Source: Paraburkholderia lycopersici | GTDB lineage: Bacteria; Pseudomonadota; Gammaproteobacteria; Burkholderiales; Burkholderiaceae | DNA length: 64,000 nt | Direction of reading: 5' to 3' | NCBI RefSeq assembly: GCF_900096975.1 | Contig: NZ_FMYQ01000005.1 | Span: 62,001-126,000 of the forward strand | Shown here: positions 1 to 9,532 of the stretch, in pieces | Position numbering within the stretch: the stretch's first letter is position 1 | Layout: every line of letters starts with the position of its first letter | Translations under genes and position numbers: made by a program | Notes under the pieces: generated by a model | Told to the model about the DNA's origin: nothing | Seen by the model: only the letters and a program-made list of their open reading frames with translations | Databases searched by the model: none

Positions 1-917
1 TCAGCATCGAGGCGGCGGAAGGCGTCACGACCGGCATTTCGGCGGCCGACCGCGCCCGCACGATCCAGGCGGCCGTCGCGCACGACGCGCGCGCCGAGCA
101 CATCGTACAGCCGGGTCATGTGTTCCCGATCATGGCGCAGCCGGGCGGCGTGCTCGTGCGCGCGGGCCACACCGAGGCCGGCTGCGACTTCACGGCGCTT
201 GCGGGCCTCACGCCGGCCGCGGTGATCTGCGAGGTCATCAAGGACGACGGCACGATGGCGCGCCTGCCCGATCTGATGGAGTTCGCGCAGGAGCACGGCC
301 TCAAGGTGGGCACGATCGCCGACCTGATCCACTACCGCAGCCGCACCGAATCGATCGTCGAGCGCGTGGCCGAACGCACCATGCAAACCGCGCATGGCCA
401 GTTCCGCGCGATCATGTACGTCGACCATCCCACGCGCACGCCGCACATCGCACTCGTGCGCGGCACGCCGAGGCCCGGCGAAGACACGCCCGTGCGCGTG
501 CACGAACCGCTTTCTGTACTGGACCTGCTCGAAACGGGCGCGTCCACGCACTCGTGGACGCTCGACGCCGCCATGCGCGAAATCGCCGCGCGCGACGTGG
601 GCGTGATCGTCATGCTCAACTGCGGCGACACCAAGGAACACCTGATCGACGTCTTCAAGGCGTTCGACCAGAAAGAGCGCGCGGAGGCGCTCTCACGCCG
701 GCCCGTGGACTTCAAGACCTACGGCATCGGCGCCCAGATCCTGCGCGAACTCGGCGTGGGCCGCATGCAGGTGCTCTCGAAGCCGCGGCGGCTCGGCAGC
801 ATGTCGGGCTACGGCCTCGAAGTCACGGGCTTCGTGCCGATGCCGGGCAGCGAGGCGCAAGCGCCTTGCGCGCCGGAAGCAGTCGAACGCGCGGCCGACA
901 CTTCGTCGCGCGCCTGA
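1..917 (+). CDS. ribBA: 3,4-dihydroxy-2-butanone-4-phosphate synthase, RibBA type (5' partial)
   Basis: The gene starts before the window and is open from base 3. The first ~75 visible residues finish the DHBP synthase domain (GVTTGISAADRARTI, HVFPI, then the catalytic RAGHTEA segment), which makes the four-carbon unit of riboflavin from ribulose 5-phosphate. The last ~190 residues occupy the GTP cyclohydrolase II position, but the zinc cysteine cluster of that enzyme is not there; the region reads LSVLDLLETGASTHSWTL instead. I infer that only the RibB activity remains. ribH follows 57 bp downstream on the same strand, consistent with a riboflavin operon. Confidence 0.93.
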   Translation, partial: SIEAAEGVTTGISAADRARTIQAAVAHDARAEHIVQPGHVFPIMAQPGGVLVRAGHTEAGCDFTALAGLTPAAVICEVIKDDGTMARLPDLMEFAQEHGLKVGTIADLIHYRSRTESIVERVAERTMQTAHGQFRAIMYVDHPTRTPHIALVRGTPRPGEDTPVRVHEPLSVLDLLETGASTHSWTLDAAMREIAARDVGVIVMLNCGDTKEHLIDVFKAFDQKERAEALSRRPVDFKTYGIGAQILRELGVGRMQVLSKPRRLGSMSGYGLEVTGFVPMPGSEAQAPCAPEAVERAADTSSRA

Positions 918-974
918 AGTCGCATCGCGCTCCTTTCACGCGTCACCACGCTCAACCGAACCTACGGACACCAC

Positions 975-1490
975 ATGGAAATCGGACAATATCAACCGAA
1001 CCTCGACGGCGACGGACTGCGCATCGGCATCGTCCAGTCGCGCTTTAACGAACCCGTCTGCAACGGCCTCGCCGACGCCTGCATCGAAGAACTCGAACGC
1101 CTCGGCGTGACGGGCGAAGACGTGCTGCTCGTCACCGTGCCGGGCGCGCTCGAAATCCCGCTCGCGCTGCAAAAGCTCGCTGAAAGCGGCCAGTTCGACG
1201 CCATGATCGCGCTCGGCGCGGTCGTGCGCGGCGAAACGTATCACTTCGAGCTCGTCTCGAATGAAAGCGGCGCCGGTATCTCGCGCGTCTCGCTCGACTT
1301 CAACGTGCCCATCGCAAACGCCGTGCTCACCACCGAGAACGACGAGCAGGCCGTCGCGCGCATGACCGAGAAGGGCCGTGACGCGGCGCGCGTCGCCGTC
1401 GAAATGGCGAACCTGACGGTCGCGCTGGAGCAGCTCGACGGCGGCGACGACGACGAGGAAGACGAGGAAGACGAAGAGGAACAGCAATGA
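975..1490 (+). CDS. ribH: 6,7-dimethyl-8-ribityllumazine synthase
   Basis: This enzyme condenses 5-amino-6-ribitylaminouracil with the RibB product to give the riboflavin precursor lumazine. The protein has 171 residues. Family signatures are IVQSRFNE near the N-terminus, [12 protein letters not shown], and [12 protein letters not shown], which carries the active-site histidine. The C-terminus ends in an unusually acidic tail ([14 protein letters not shown]) beyond the normal fold. The stop codon overlaps the nusB start by four bases (ATGA), so the two genes are probably translationally coupled. Confidence 0.97.
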   Translation: MEIGQYQPNLDGDGLRIGIVQSRFNEPVCNGLADACIEELERLGVTGEDVLLVTVPGALEIPLALQKLAESGQFDAMIALGAVVRGETYHFELVSNESGAGISRVSLDFNVPIANAVLTTENDEQAVARMTEKGRDAARVAVEMANLTVALEQLDGGDDDEEDEEDEEEQQ

Positions 1491-1921
1491 AGAGCGCGCG
1501 CCGCCGCTCCCGCGAACTGGCCACGCAGGGGTTGTATCAGTGGCTGCTGTCGGGTGTGCCCGCCGGCGAGATCGACGCGCAGCTGCGCGGTTCGCAGGGC
1601 TACGACAAGGCCGACCACGAGCATCTGGAAGCGATCCTGCACGGTGTGATCCGCGAGTCGGACGAGCTGTCCGCCGCCATCACGCCGTGTCTGGACCGCC
1701 CGATCGAGCAGCTTTCGCCCGTCGAACGCGCGGTGCTGCTCGTCGCGACCTACGAGTTCAAGCATCACGTCGACATTCCGTATCGCGTCGTCATCAACGA
1801 AGCGGTCGAGCTCACGAAGACCTTCGGCGGCTCGGACGGCTACAAGTACGTGAACGGCGTGCTCGACAAGCTCGCGGCGCAACTGCGCGCCACCGAAGCG
1901 CAAAACGCCCGCAAGTCGTAA
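1487..1921 (+). CDS. nusB: transcription antitermination factor NusB
   Basis: The 144-residue protein matches the all-helical NusB family in length. Recognisable features are the N-terminal [16 protein letters not shown], which belongs to the boxA RNA-binding surface, and the central [12 protein letters not shown] and [17 protein letters not shown]. NusB with NusE binds boxA and supports rRNA antitermination. Its position after ribH, with an ATGA overlap, is a common proteobacterial arrangement and confirms the start. Confidence 0.97.
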   Translation: MKSARRRSRELATQGLYQWLLSGVPAGEIDAQLRGSQGYDKADHEHLEAILHGVIRESDELSAAITPCLDRPIEQLSPVERAVLLVATYEFKHHVDIPYRVVINEAVELTKTFGGSDGYKYVNGVLDKLAAQLRATEAQNARKS

Positions 1922-2018
1922 TGGCGCGAGCCGCAGGGGCCGGCGGGAACGCCCGAACGCACTCGAGCGCCCCGCCCGCCCCCGCACCGCGCAATCCGTC
2001 AGTACTGGAAACACCTGC

Positions 2019-3212
2019 ATGAACACCGTTGCCGAACCGCTGCTGCGGCTAGCCGCGCGCGTCGACGAGATCCAGCCTTTCTACGTCATGGAACTGGCGA
2101 AGGAAGCCGCGACGCTCGAGCGCGCCGGACGCGACATCATCCATATGGGCATCGGCGAGCCGGACTTCACGGCGCCCGAGCCCGTCGTCGAGGCCGCGGC
2201 CGCCGCGCTGCGCCGCGGCGTCACGCAATACACGAGCGCGCTCGGCATACATGCGCTGCGCGAGGCGATCGCCGCGCACTATCGGCACGCGTACGGCCTC
2301 GCCGTCGACCCGGCGCGCATCGTCGTCACGGCGGGCGCCTCGGCAGCGCTGCTGCTTGCGTGCACGGCGCTCGTCGACCGCGACGACGAAGTGCTCATGC
2401 CCGACCCTAGCTATCCGTGCAACCGGCACTTCGTGGCGGCTGCGGAAGGCAAGCCCGTGCTCGTGCCAAGCGGCCCGCAAGCGCGCTTCCAGTTGACCGC
2501 CGCCGATGTCGAGCGCCTGTGGACGCCGCGCACGCGCGGCGTGCTGCTCGCGTCGCCGTCGAACCCCACCGGCACGTCGATCGCGCCCGACGAGCTCAAG
2601 CGCATCGTGCAGGCGGTGCGCGCGCGCGGAGGCTTCACGATCGTCGACGAAATCTACCAGGGGCTTTCGTATGACGCTCCGCCCGTTTCCGCGCTTTCGT
2701 TCGGCGACGACGTGGTGACCGTCAACAGCTTCTCGAAGTACTTCAACATGACAGGCTGGCGGCTGGGCTGGCTCGTGGTCCCGCCCGCGCTCGTCGGCGC
2801 GTTCGAGAAGCTCGCGCAGAACCTGTTCATCTGCGCGTCGGCACTGGCGCAGCACGCCGCGCTCGCATGCTTCGAGCCGGACACGCTGAAGATCTACGAA
2901 GCGCGCCGGCTCGAATTCAAACGCCGTCGCGACTTCATCGCGCCCGCGCTCGAATCGCTCGGCTTCACGGTGCCCGTGATGCCCGACGGCGCCTTCTACG
3001 TCTACGCCGACTGCTCGAACGTCGCCCACCCCGCCGCCGGCGACAGCGACGCGCTCACGCGCGCCATGCTGCACGACGCAGGCACGGTGATGGTACCGGG
3101 CATGGACTTCGGCGTAGCCGCCCCGCGTCAATACGTGCGCCTCTCGTATGCAACGGCCTACGAGCGTCTGGAAGAAGCGGTCAGCCGGCTGCACGCGTTC
3201 TTCGGACGCTGA
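2019..3212 (+). CDS. pyridoxal-phosphate-dependent class I/II aminotransferase
   Basis: The 397-residue protein is a fold-type I aminotransferase. It shows the cofactor signatures MGIGEPDF near the N-terminus, SPSNPTGT in the middle, the aspartate loop FTIVDEIYQGL, and the Schiff-base lysine in NSFSKYFNMTGWRLGW. The C-terminal region ends with the substrate-carboxylate arginine context YVRLSYA. Substrate is uncertain: aspartate- or alanine-type transamination is plausible. It lies 97 bp after nusB and is followed by a strong terminator. Confidence 0.88.
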   Translation: MNTVAEPLLRLAARVDEIQPFYVMELAKEAATLERAGRDIIHMGIGEPDFTAPEPVVEAAAAALRRGVTQYTSALGIHALREAIAAHYRHAYGLAVDPARIVVTAGASAALLLACTALVDRDDEVLMPDPSYPCNRHFVAAAEGKPVLVPSGPQARFQLTAADVERLWTPRTRGVLLASPSNPTGTSIAPDELKRIVQAVRARGGFTIVDEIYQGLSYDAPPVSALSFGDDVVTVNSFSKYFNMTGWRLGWLVVPPALVGAFEKLAQNLFICASALAQHAALACFEPDTLKIYEARRLEFKRRRDFIAPALESLGFTVPVMPDGAFYVYADCSNVAHPAAGDSDALTRAMLHDAGTVMVPGMDFGVAAPRQYVRLSYATAYERLEEAVSRLHAFFGR

Positions 3213-3240
3213 GCAAAGCGGCTCGCGTTCCGTTCGCGGA

Positions 3241-3275
3241 AAAAGAAAAGGCACCCGAGGGTGCCTTTTCTTTTT
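3241..3275. terminator. bidirectional rho-independent terminator
   Basis: A hairpin GGCACCC/GGGTGCC flanked by an A-rich left arm and a T-rich right arm lies between the convergent aminotransferase and lytic transglycosylase genes, so it can serve both strands. Confidence 0.85.
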
Positions 3276-3304
3276 CGTTCGGTCCAGCCGTTCAGCCAGA
3301 AAAC

Positions 3305-4540
3305 TCAGGCGCCCAATTCGGGCGAACCGTGCTTCTGAGCCGCGGCGCTCGTGCTGGCGTCGTCCTGGTCGGACGCGCCCTTCTCAGACGACGTCTTCTC
3401 GACCAGCGCGTGAGCGCTGTCGAGCGTCACGTGCACGCGCTTCTCGCCGTTGAGGCTCGCCACCTTCTGCGGCGCAGGCGTGCTGGCCGCGGTGGTGACG
3501 GGCGCTTGCGGCGCGTTGATCGGCACGTTGCGGCCGCGCGCCACGTCGCGCAGACGCCCACGCTCGGCCATCACCTTGGCGCCGTAGCCGCCGTCGTCCT
3601 GCGAACTCGAGCCGACATAGAGGCGCAGACCGCCCGGGAGCGAACCGCCGCGCGCGATGCAGTCCTTCAGCACCAGCGCGCCGACCTTGATGTTCGCGAG
3701 CGGATCGAGCGCCGCGCTCTTGCCGCCGAAGTACTGGAACTTGTCCGAGTGAACTTTCGACATGACCTGCATGAGCCCCTGCGCGCCCACCCCGCTCTCG
3801 GCGTACGGATTGAAGCCCGATTCGATCGCCATTACCGCGAGCAGCAGCAGCGGATCGAGCCCCACTTCGCGGCCCGTATCGAACGCCGCCTTCACGAGTT
3901 CGCCGACCGGCTCCTGCGCCACGCGGTAGCGTCGCGCCAGATAGGTGGCGACGAGCGCCTGTTCGCGCGCCGAGACGAGCACGCGGTCGTCGCGGGCGTC
4001 GGGCGTGATGCGTTGGGGCGGAATCATGCGCGCAAGCGTGCCGACGCTCGGCAGCGCACGCGGATCGAGGCCGTTGAGCGTCACGGCGTCGAGCGTGGCG
4101 ATGCCGCCGTTCGACACCGACGTCGCGACCTTCGCGATAGCGCCGTGGGAACCCGCGGGCGAAACGGCCAGGTTGCCTGCCAGGTTGCCTGCGGGGTTGC
4201 CTGAATTGCCGGCATCGGACACGAGCGCCGTGGGCAGCATCGCGCTGTCGGCGTTGTTCTCGTTGGTCGCCACGCCCGCCGGTGCGAACGAAGGCAGCGG
4301 ATTACCTTGCAGCAGACGTGCCGGACCGGCTTGCACGGCCGCCGAAACGAACGGCATCAGACGCGCGGCCAGCGTGCCGCGCCACGTGGGCAGCAGCCAG
4401 ACGGCGAACGCGAGCACGACGGCGCAGCCGCCGACGACGCTGAACAGGTGATGGCTCATGCGGGTGCCACGACGCAGCAGCGCACGTAGGCCCGGAGCGA
4501 GACGCTCGTCGGCGCGCCACCACGATAACCAGGTATTCAT
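3305..4540 (-). CDS. membrane-anchored SLT-type lytic transglycosylase
   Basis: The 411-residue protein has one N-terminal membrane segment (about residues 33-50, VVGGCAVVLAFAVWLLP). A long low-complexity linker follows, then a soluble-lytic-transglycosylase domain (about 230-340). The catalytic glutamate is in AVMAIESGFNPYAESGVGA, followed by QGLMQVM and the NIKVGALVLK segment typical of the goose-lysozyme-like fold. It should cleave peptidoglycan glycan strands in the periplasm. The linker contains a 12-bp tandem repeat (encoding AGNL units, about 4165-4208). Two overlapping promoter candidates lie ~340 bp upstream. Confidence 0.85.
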   Translation of the reverse strand: MNTWLSWWRADERLAPGLRALLRRGTRMSHHLFSVVGGCAVVLAFAVWLLPTWRGTLAARLMPFVSAAVQAGPARLLQGNPLPSFAPAGVATNENNADSAMLPTALVSDAGNSGNPAGNLAGNLAVSPAGSHGAIAKVATSVSNGGIATLDAVTLNGLDPRALPSVGTLARMIPPQRITPDARDDRVLVSAREQALVATYLARRYRVAQEPVGELVKAAFDTGREVGLDPLLLLAVMAIESGFNPYAESGVGAQGLMQVMSKVHSDKFQYFGGKSAALDPLANIKVGALVLKDCIARGGSLPGGLRLYVGSSSQDDGGYGAKVMAERGRLRDVARGRNVPINAPQAPVTTAASTPAPQKVASLNGEKRVHVTLDSAHALVEKTSSEKGASDQDDASTSAAAQKHGSPELGA

Positions 4541-4872
4541 CTACAGATCTCCCATGTGGCATGACCCGGCGCGGGAGTCGGCACGAGGCAGACGGCCAAT
4601 CGCAGGATCAAGACACCGCGCGCCCTGGCTGGTGCGGCAGCGGCGTCGGGAAAACGGCATGTACGCCGTGGTGGAACTCCTCATGGACAGGCACGCGACA
4701 TGCGCGCCCGGGAGCTCTCACGCGAACAGCCAGCGCAAAGGCGCGCTGACGAGGACAACCAATCTAGACCGTATGCAAGCCGTGCAGGGGATTCGGCAAA
4801 ACGGCGACGCGTTGCGTCTGAAGGACCGGGAAGGTGGCTAAAATTTTCAAACCCTGCAACCAGTGTGGACGG

Positions 4873-4900
4873 ATTCTAGCAGCGTTTTATAGATCGTCAA
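4873..4900 (-). promoter_or_regulatory. second overlapping sigma-70-type promoter
   Basis: On the minus strand TTGACG (4895-4900) is followed after 16 bp by TAGAAT (4873-4878). It overlaps the previous promoter and has the same direction. Confidence 0.5.
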
Positions 4901-4916
4901 TACTATAGAATGTCAA
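4888..4916 (-). promoter_or_regulatory. sigma-70-type promoter (upstream of two overlapping)
   Basis: On the minus strand TTGACA (4911-4916) is followed after exactly 17 bp by TCTATA (4888-4893), in an AT-rich island within high-GC DNA. It points toward the lytic transglycosylase, whose start is ~340 bp further on. Confidence 0.6.
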
Positions 4917-5175
4917 ATCTATAACTAATTGTAATAATGAACACCGTTTAAACCGCCGAAAACCGCGCGCCAAGCGCGTCTGCGGCCAGTTATGCGGGGT
5001 GGGTGCCACCGTGCGCCAGCCAACACAGGTAAAATCGACAATCGTCACGCCGCGTTTGGTCCGGCCTCCAGCGCCGGTCGCGGACCCCGCAGCCGCCGCC
5101 CCACGCGCCCTCCGGTTTTGGCCGCGCGAACGGGCCACCGAGTTGCCCCACCGAGTTGCCCAAGACTGGCTCCCG

Positions 5176-6759
5176 ATGAAATACAAAGACCTGCGCGACT
5201 TCGTTGGTCGCCTGGAGACGCTCGGCGAATTGCGCCGCGTCCCGCAAGCCGTTTCCCCGGTGCTGGAGATGACCGAGCTGTGCGACCGCGTCCTGCGCGC
5301 CGGCGGCCCGGCTCTCCTTTTTGAGAACCGTTCGACCCATGCGTTCCCGGTGCTCGGCAATCTGTTCGGCACGCCACGGCGCGTCGCGCTCGGCATGGGC
5401 ATCGACGCACCCCGAAACAGCCAGGGCGGCGACGGCGCCGCGCTCGAATCGCTGCGCGACGTGGGGCGCCTGCTCTCTACGCTAAAGGAACCCGAGCCGC
5501 CCCGCGGCCTGAAGGACGCGGGCAAGCTCTTCTCGCTGGTCAAGGCCGTGTGGGACATGGCGCCGAAGACCGTGAGCTCGCCGCCCTGTCAGGAGATCGT
5601 CTGGGAAGGCAACGACGTCGATCTCGCGAAACTGCCCATCCAGACCTGCTGGCCCGGCGACGCCGGGCCGCTCGTCACGTGGGGCCTGACCGTCACACGC
5701 GGGCCGAACAAGACGCGCCAGAATCTCGGCATCTACCGCCAGCAGCTCATCGGGCGCAACAAGCTCATCATGCGCTGGCTCGCGCACCGCGGCGGCGCAC
5801 TCGACTTCCGTGAGTTCGCGTTGAAGCACCCGGGCAAACCGTACCCCGTGGCGGTCGTGCTCGGCGCCGACCCGGCGACGATCCTCGGCGCGGTCACGCC
5901 CGTACCCGACACGCTCTCCGAATACCAGTTCGCGGGCCTCCTGCGAGGCGGCCGCACCGAGCTCGCAAAATGCCTCACGCCCGGCGTCGACACGCTCCAG
6001 GTGCCGGCGCGCGCCGAAATCGTGCTCGAAGGCTTCATCTATCCGCAGACGGGCGAGCCCGGCGCCGCGCCGACTGGCGCGCCGCCGCGCCCTTCCAGGG
6101 GCGCGAGCGCGGCCTACGAACACGCGCTCGAAGGCCCCTACGGCGACCACACGGGCTATTACAACGAGCAGGAATGGTTTCCCGTATTCACGGTCGAGCG
6201 CATCACGATGCGGCGCGACGCCATCTACCATTCGACATACACCGGCAAGCCACCCGACGAGCCGGCCGTGCTCGGCGTGGCGCTCAACGAAGTGTTCGTG
6301 CCGCTCTTGCAGAAGCAGTTCCCCGAGATCACCGACTTCTATCTGCCGCCCGAGGGATGCAGCTACCGCATGGCGATCGTGCAGATAAAGAAGAGCTACC
6401 CCGGGCACGCAAAACGCGTGATGTTCGGCGTATGGAGTTTCCTGCGCCAGTTCATGTATACAAAGTTCATCGTGGTGGTCGACGATGATGTGGACATCCG
6501 CGACTGGAAGGAAGTGATCTGGGCGATCACCACGCGTATCGATCCGGCGCGCGACACGGTGCTGGTCGAAAACACGCCGATCGACTATCTCGATTTCGCG
6601 TCGCCGGTGGCCGGTCTCGGCTCGAAGATGGGGCTCGACGCGACCAACAAGTGGCCCGGAGAAACGGACCGCGAATGGGGCCGCGCGATCGAGATGGACG
6701 CGGCCGTGAAGACGCGCGTCGACCGCCTGTACGACGAGCTGGGCTTTAGCCGCGGCTAA
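5176..6759 (+). CDS. ubiD: UbiD-family prenylated-FMN-dependent decarboxylase (3-octaprenyl-4-hydroxybenzoate)
   Basis: I chose the ATG at 5176 ([19 protein letters not shown]) because it is the standard UbiD N-terminus; the frame stays open upstream to 4999. The 527-residue product has the family pattern: [17 protein letters not shown], the [16 protein letters not shown] prFMN-binding region, [16 protein letters not shown], and the C-terminal [14 protein letters not shown]. The role is decarboxylation in ubiquinone synthesis. A Pro/Ala-rich insert of ~20 residues (about 295-315) makes it longer than the ~490-residue norm. The gene stands alone. Confidence 0.93.
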   Translation: MKYKDLRDFVGRLETLGELRRVPQAVSPVLEMTELCDRVLRAGGPALLFENRSTHAFPVLGNLFGTPRRVALGMGIDAPRNSQGGDGAALESLRDVGRLLSTLKEPEPPRGLKDAGKLFSLVKAVWDMAPKTVSSPPCQEIVWEGNDVDLAKLPIQTCWPGDAGPLVTWGLTVTRGPNKTRQNLGIYRQQLIGRNKLIMRWLAHRGGALDFREFALKHPGKPYPVAVVLGADPATILGAVTPVPDTLSEYQFAGLLRGGRTELAKCLTPGVDTLQVPARAEIVLEGFIYPQTGEPGAAPTGAPPRPSRGASAAYEHALEGPYGDHTGYYNEQEWFPVFTVERITMRRDAIYHSTYTGKPPDEPAVLGVALNEVFVPLLQKQFPEITDFYLPPEGCSYRMAIVQIKKSYPGHAKRVMFGVWSFLRQFMYTKFIVVVDDDVDIRDWKEVIWAITTRIDPARDTVLVENTPIDYLDFASPVAGLGSKMGLDATNKWPGETDREWGRAIEMDAAVKTRVDRLYDELGFSRG

Positions 6760-6892
6760 CGCTCCGGCGCAGCGCCTCCTGCGGCGCGCCGGCCGATTCA
6801 TCCGCGACGCCTTTTCGCGACGCCGCGCTTACCGCGTCGCGGCTCTTGCACGGCATGAGCCGCGACGCCAGTGAACCTGAGGAGACTCGAAG

Positions 6893-8365
6893 ATGAGCTT
6901 GTCCGCATCGGAGCGCCTGACGCAACTGAACGATCCCGCCCTCTTCAAGACGCGCGCGTACATCGACGGCGAGTGGAGCGGCGGCGCGGCCACGTTCGCC
7001 GTGCTCGACCCCGCCGACAATGCCGAGATCGCGCGGGTACCTGACTTCGGCGCCGACGAAGCGCGGCGCGCCATCGCCGCCGCGAACGCCGCGCTGCCGG
7101 CGTGGCGCGCGAAGACGGGAAAGGAGCGGGCGGCCGTGCTGCGCCGCTGGTTCGAACTCGTGATCGAGCACGCCGACGACCTCGCCGCGATCATGACCGC
7201 CGAGCAAGGCAAGCCGCTCGCCGAAGCGCGCGGCGAAGTGACGTACGGCGCGTCGTTCCTGGAATGGTTCGCGGAAGAGGCCAAGCGCGTGAACGGCGAC
7301 GTGCTCGGGAGCCCGGCGAACGACCGCAAGCTCGTCGTGCTCAAGCAGCCGATCGGCGTCTGCGCATCGATCACGCCCTGGAATTTCCCGATCGCGATGA
7401 TCACGCGCAAGGTCGCGCCCGCCATCGCCGCCGGCTGCACGATCGTCGTGAAGCCGGCTGAGCAGACCCCACTCTGCGCGCTCGCGCTCGCCGAACTCGC
7501 GCAGCGCGCGGGCGTGCCCAAGGGCGTGTTCAACGTGGTCACCGCCGACTCGGCGAACTCCATCGAAGTCGGCAAGGCCCTGTGCGAGAGCGACGTCGTG
7601 CGCCATCTCTCGTTCACGGGCTCGACGCCGGTGGGCCGCATTCTCATGCAGCAGTGCGCGCCCACGGTGAAGAAGATCGCGCTCGAGCTCGGGGGCCACG
7701 CGCCCTTCATCGTGTTCGACGACGCCGACCTCGACGCCGCCGTCGAAGGCGCGATGATCTCGAAATACCGCAACGCGGGCCAGACCTGCGTCTGCACAAA
7801 CCGTTTCTACGTGCACGACAAGGTCCACGACGCGTTCGTCGAAAAGCTCGCCGCGGCCGCGAGCAAGATCAAGGTCGGCAACGGCTTCGAGAAAGGCGTG
7901 AACCAGGGGCCGCTGATCGACGACGCGGCCGTCGCCAAAGTCGCGCAACACATCGGCGACGCGACCTCGAAGGGCGCGAAGCTCGTCACGGGGGGCAAGG
8001 TCGGCGCTGGGCGCTACGTCGAGCCGACCGTTCTCGCCGACGTCACGCGCGAGATGCTGATCTCGCGCGAGGAAACCTTCGGCCCGGTCGCCGCCGTGTT
8101 CCGCTTCAGCGACGAGGCCGAGGTGATCGGTCTCGCCAACGATACCGAGTTCGGCCTCGCTTCGTACTTCTACAGCCGCGATATCGGCCGCGTCTGGCGC
8201 GTGGCCGAAGCGCTCGAATACGGCATGGTCGGCATCAACACCGGGCTCATTTCGAACGAAGTCGCCCCGTTTGGCGGCGTCAAGCAATCGGGCCTCGGGC
8301 GCGAGGGCTCGAAGTACGGCATCGACGAATACGTCGAACTCAAGTACCTGTGCATCGGCGTTTGA
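6893..8365 (+). CDS. gabD: NAD(P)-dependent succinate-semialdehyde dehydrogenase family
   Basis: The 490-residue aldehyde dehydrogenase has a good ribosome-binding site (GAGGAG) ahead of the ATG. Visible are the cofactor segment PWNFPIAMITRK, FTGSTPVGR, the general-base glutamate in LELGGHAPFIVFDDAD and the nucleophilic cysteine in NAGQTCVCTNRFYV. The C-terminus (GVKQSGLGREGSKYGIDEYV) is characteristic of GabD, which oxidises succinate semialdehyde to succinate. No gabT is adjacent, so another semialdehyde substrate cannot be excluded. Confidence 0.88.
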   Translation: MSLSASERLTQLNDPALFKTRAYIDGEWSGGAATFAVLDPADNAEIARVPDFGADEARRAIAAANAALPAWRAKTGKERAAVLRRWFELVIEHADDLAAIMTAEQGKPLAEARGEVTYGASFLEWFAEEAKRVNGDVLGSPANDRKLVVLKQPIGVCASITPWNFPIAMITRKVAPAIAAGCTIVVKPAEQTPLCALALAELAQRAGVPKGVFNVVTADSANSIEVGKALCESDVVRHLSFTGSTPVGRILMQQCAPTVKKIALELGGHAPFIVFDDADLDAAVEGAMISKYRNAGQTCVCTNRFYVHDKVHDAFVEKLAAAASKIKVGNGFEKGVNQGPLIDDAAVAKVAQHIGDATSKGAKLVTGGKVGAGRYVEPTVLADVTREMLISREETFGPVAAVFRFSDEAEVIGLANDTEFGLASYFYSRDIGRVWRVAEALEYGMVGINTGLISNEVAPFGGVKQSGLGREGSKYGIDEYVELKYLCIGV

Positions 8366-8443
8366 GCCGTTGACTCGCAGCGCCCGCTTCTTGGCAGGCG
8401 GGCGGCTGCGGCACGCAGTCCATACCAACAAGAAATCGTTTTC

Positions 8444-9115
8444 ATGTCTCACGTTTCCCTGCTTTCCGACGGCTTTTTTCTGTCGCTTTCGTTGTGCCTC
8501 GACATCGGTCTCGTCAACGTCGCCATCATCTCGCTCACGCTCACGCACGGCTTCCGCGCGGGCTTCTGGCTGGGCCTCGGATCGTGTTTCGGCGACCTCG
8601 TCTATGCGGCGCTCGCGCTCGCGGGCATGGCCGCGCTACTGCAGTTTTCGGCGGTGCGCTGGGTCGTGTGGATCGGCGGCTCGGCGCTGCTGCTCATGCT
8701 CACGTGGAAGATGGCGCGCGAAGCGCTCAATCCGGCATCGGCGCCACCCGTGGAGGGCGAAGCCGATAGTGCTGCGCCGCTGCCCTTGCCGTGGCGCAGC
8801 TTCCTGCGCGGCGTGCTGCTCGCGCTGTCGTCGCCGAGCGCGATTCTGTGGTTTGCGGCCGTCGGCGGCGCGCTTATCGCGAAGGCGGGAGCAACGAGCG
8901 CCGGTGCGGCGTCGCGCTTCCTGTTGGGATTTTTTGCGGGCGGACTCGGCTGGACCCTCTTCCTCTGCGGGCTCGCGAGCCATGGACGCAAGCGCGCCGG
9001 CACGGGGTTGCTGCGCGCCTGCCACGTGCTTTCGGCGTTGTTGTTCGCATACTTCTCGTACAGCGTGATCGTGCACGGCTATCGCGATCTGATCCTGCAG
9101 GGCGCGGCGAGCTAA
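8444..9115 (+). CDS. LysE/RhtB-family amino-acid exporter
   Basis: The 223-residue integral membrane protein has about six hydrophobic segments. The N-terminal half contains GFRAGFWLGLGSCFGDLVY, the characteristic LysE glycine-rich motif, and the second half LLALSSPSAILWFAAVGG. The family exports amino acids or related compounds. The specific substrate cannot be read from the sequence. It follows gabD by 78 bp and may be co-transcribed. Confidence 0.85.
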   Translation: MSHVSLLSDGFFLSLSLCLDIGLVNVAIISLTLTHGFRAGFWLGLGSCFGDLVYAALALAGMAALLQFSAVRWVVWIGGSALLLMLTWKMAREALNPASAPPVEGEADSAAPLPLPWRSFLRGVLLALSSPSAILWFAAVGGALIAKAGATSAGAASRFLLGFFAGGLGWTLFLCGLASHGRKRAGTGLLRACHVLSALLFAYFSYSVIVHGYRDLILQGAAS

Positions 9116-9238
9116 GGCGAGCGCGACTTGGCGGCATCACCAAACCGGGCGCCCAAAACAAACAGCGCAACGCGACATTAGCCGACGCTGCGCCGTTCGG
9201 TAAATCAAAGCCAGGGCGGCCCGCACCGCCCATCACGC

Positions 9239-9532
9239 TCAATGGCGGTAATAGCCGTGGCCGTAGTAACCGCGGTAGTAGCCGTGATGCCAGTACGGAC
9301 GGCCACCATAGTAGCCCCCGACGACAACGGCGGGCGGCGGCGCGTAGACCACCGGCGGCGGCGCATAGACCACGGGAGGGGGCGGCGGTGCGTAGACCGG
9401 CGCGGCATAGACCGGGTAAGCGGGAGCCACCGGAATGCCGATGCCGATGCCCACCGACACATGCGCCTGGGCCGCGCTGACAAACCCCACACCCAGCGCG
9501 GCGGCAACGAGGAACGAAACGGTCTTTTTCAC
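9239..9532 (-). CDS. small secreted Pro/Tyr/Gly-repeat protein
   Basis: I chose the GTG at 9532 because AGGAGAAG lies just upstream and the resulting N-terminus (VKKTVSFLVAAALGVGFVSA, then AQA) is a classic signal peptide. The 97-residue precursor then has repeated VYAPPP units and a C-terminal tail rich in Tyr, Gly and His (GYYRGYYGHGYYRH). Proteins of this kind are common in Burkholderia as small envelope-associated proteins of unknown role. A longer frame upstream to 9580 is unlikely to be used. Confidence 0.7.
   Translation of the reverse strand: MKKTVSFLVAAALGVGFVSAAQAHVSVGIGIGIPVAPAYPVYAAPVYAPPPPPVVYAPPPVVYAPPPAVVVGGYYGGRPYWHHGYYRGYYGHGYYRH

Larger units (their letters stand above)
4541..5175. 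other. 635-bp intergenic region without a convincing gene
   Basis: The region separates the divergent transglycosylase and ubiD genes. It contains an AT-rich stretch (about 4845-4950) with the two minus-strand promoters. The remainder, 4541-4840, is high-GC and carries no ORF with plausible protein character; it may be a long 5' leader or a small RNA. Confidence 0.5.

Noticed and set aside
6746..8548. 600-codon minus-strand frame over gabD
   Set aside because: It is an antisense shadow of a clear aldehyde dehydrogenase.
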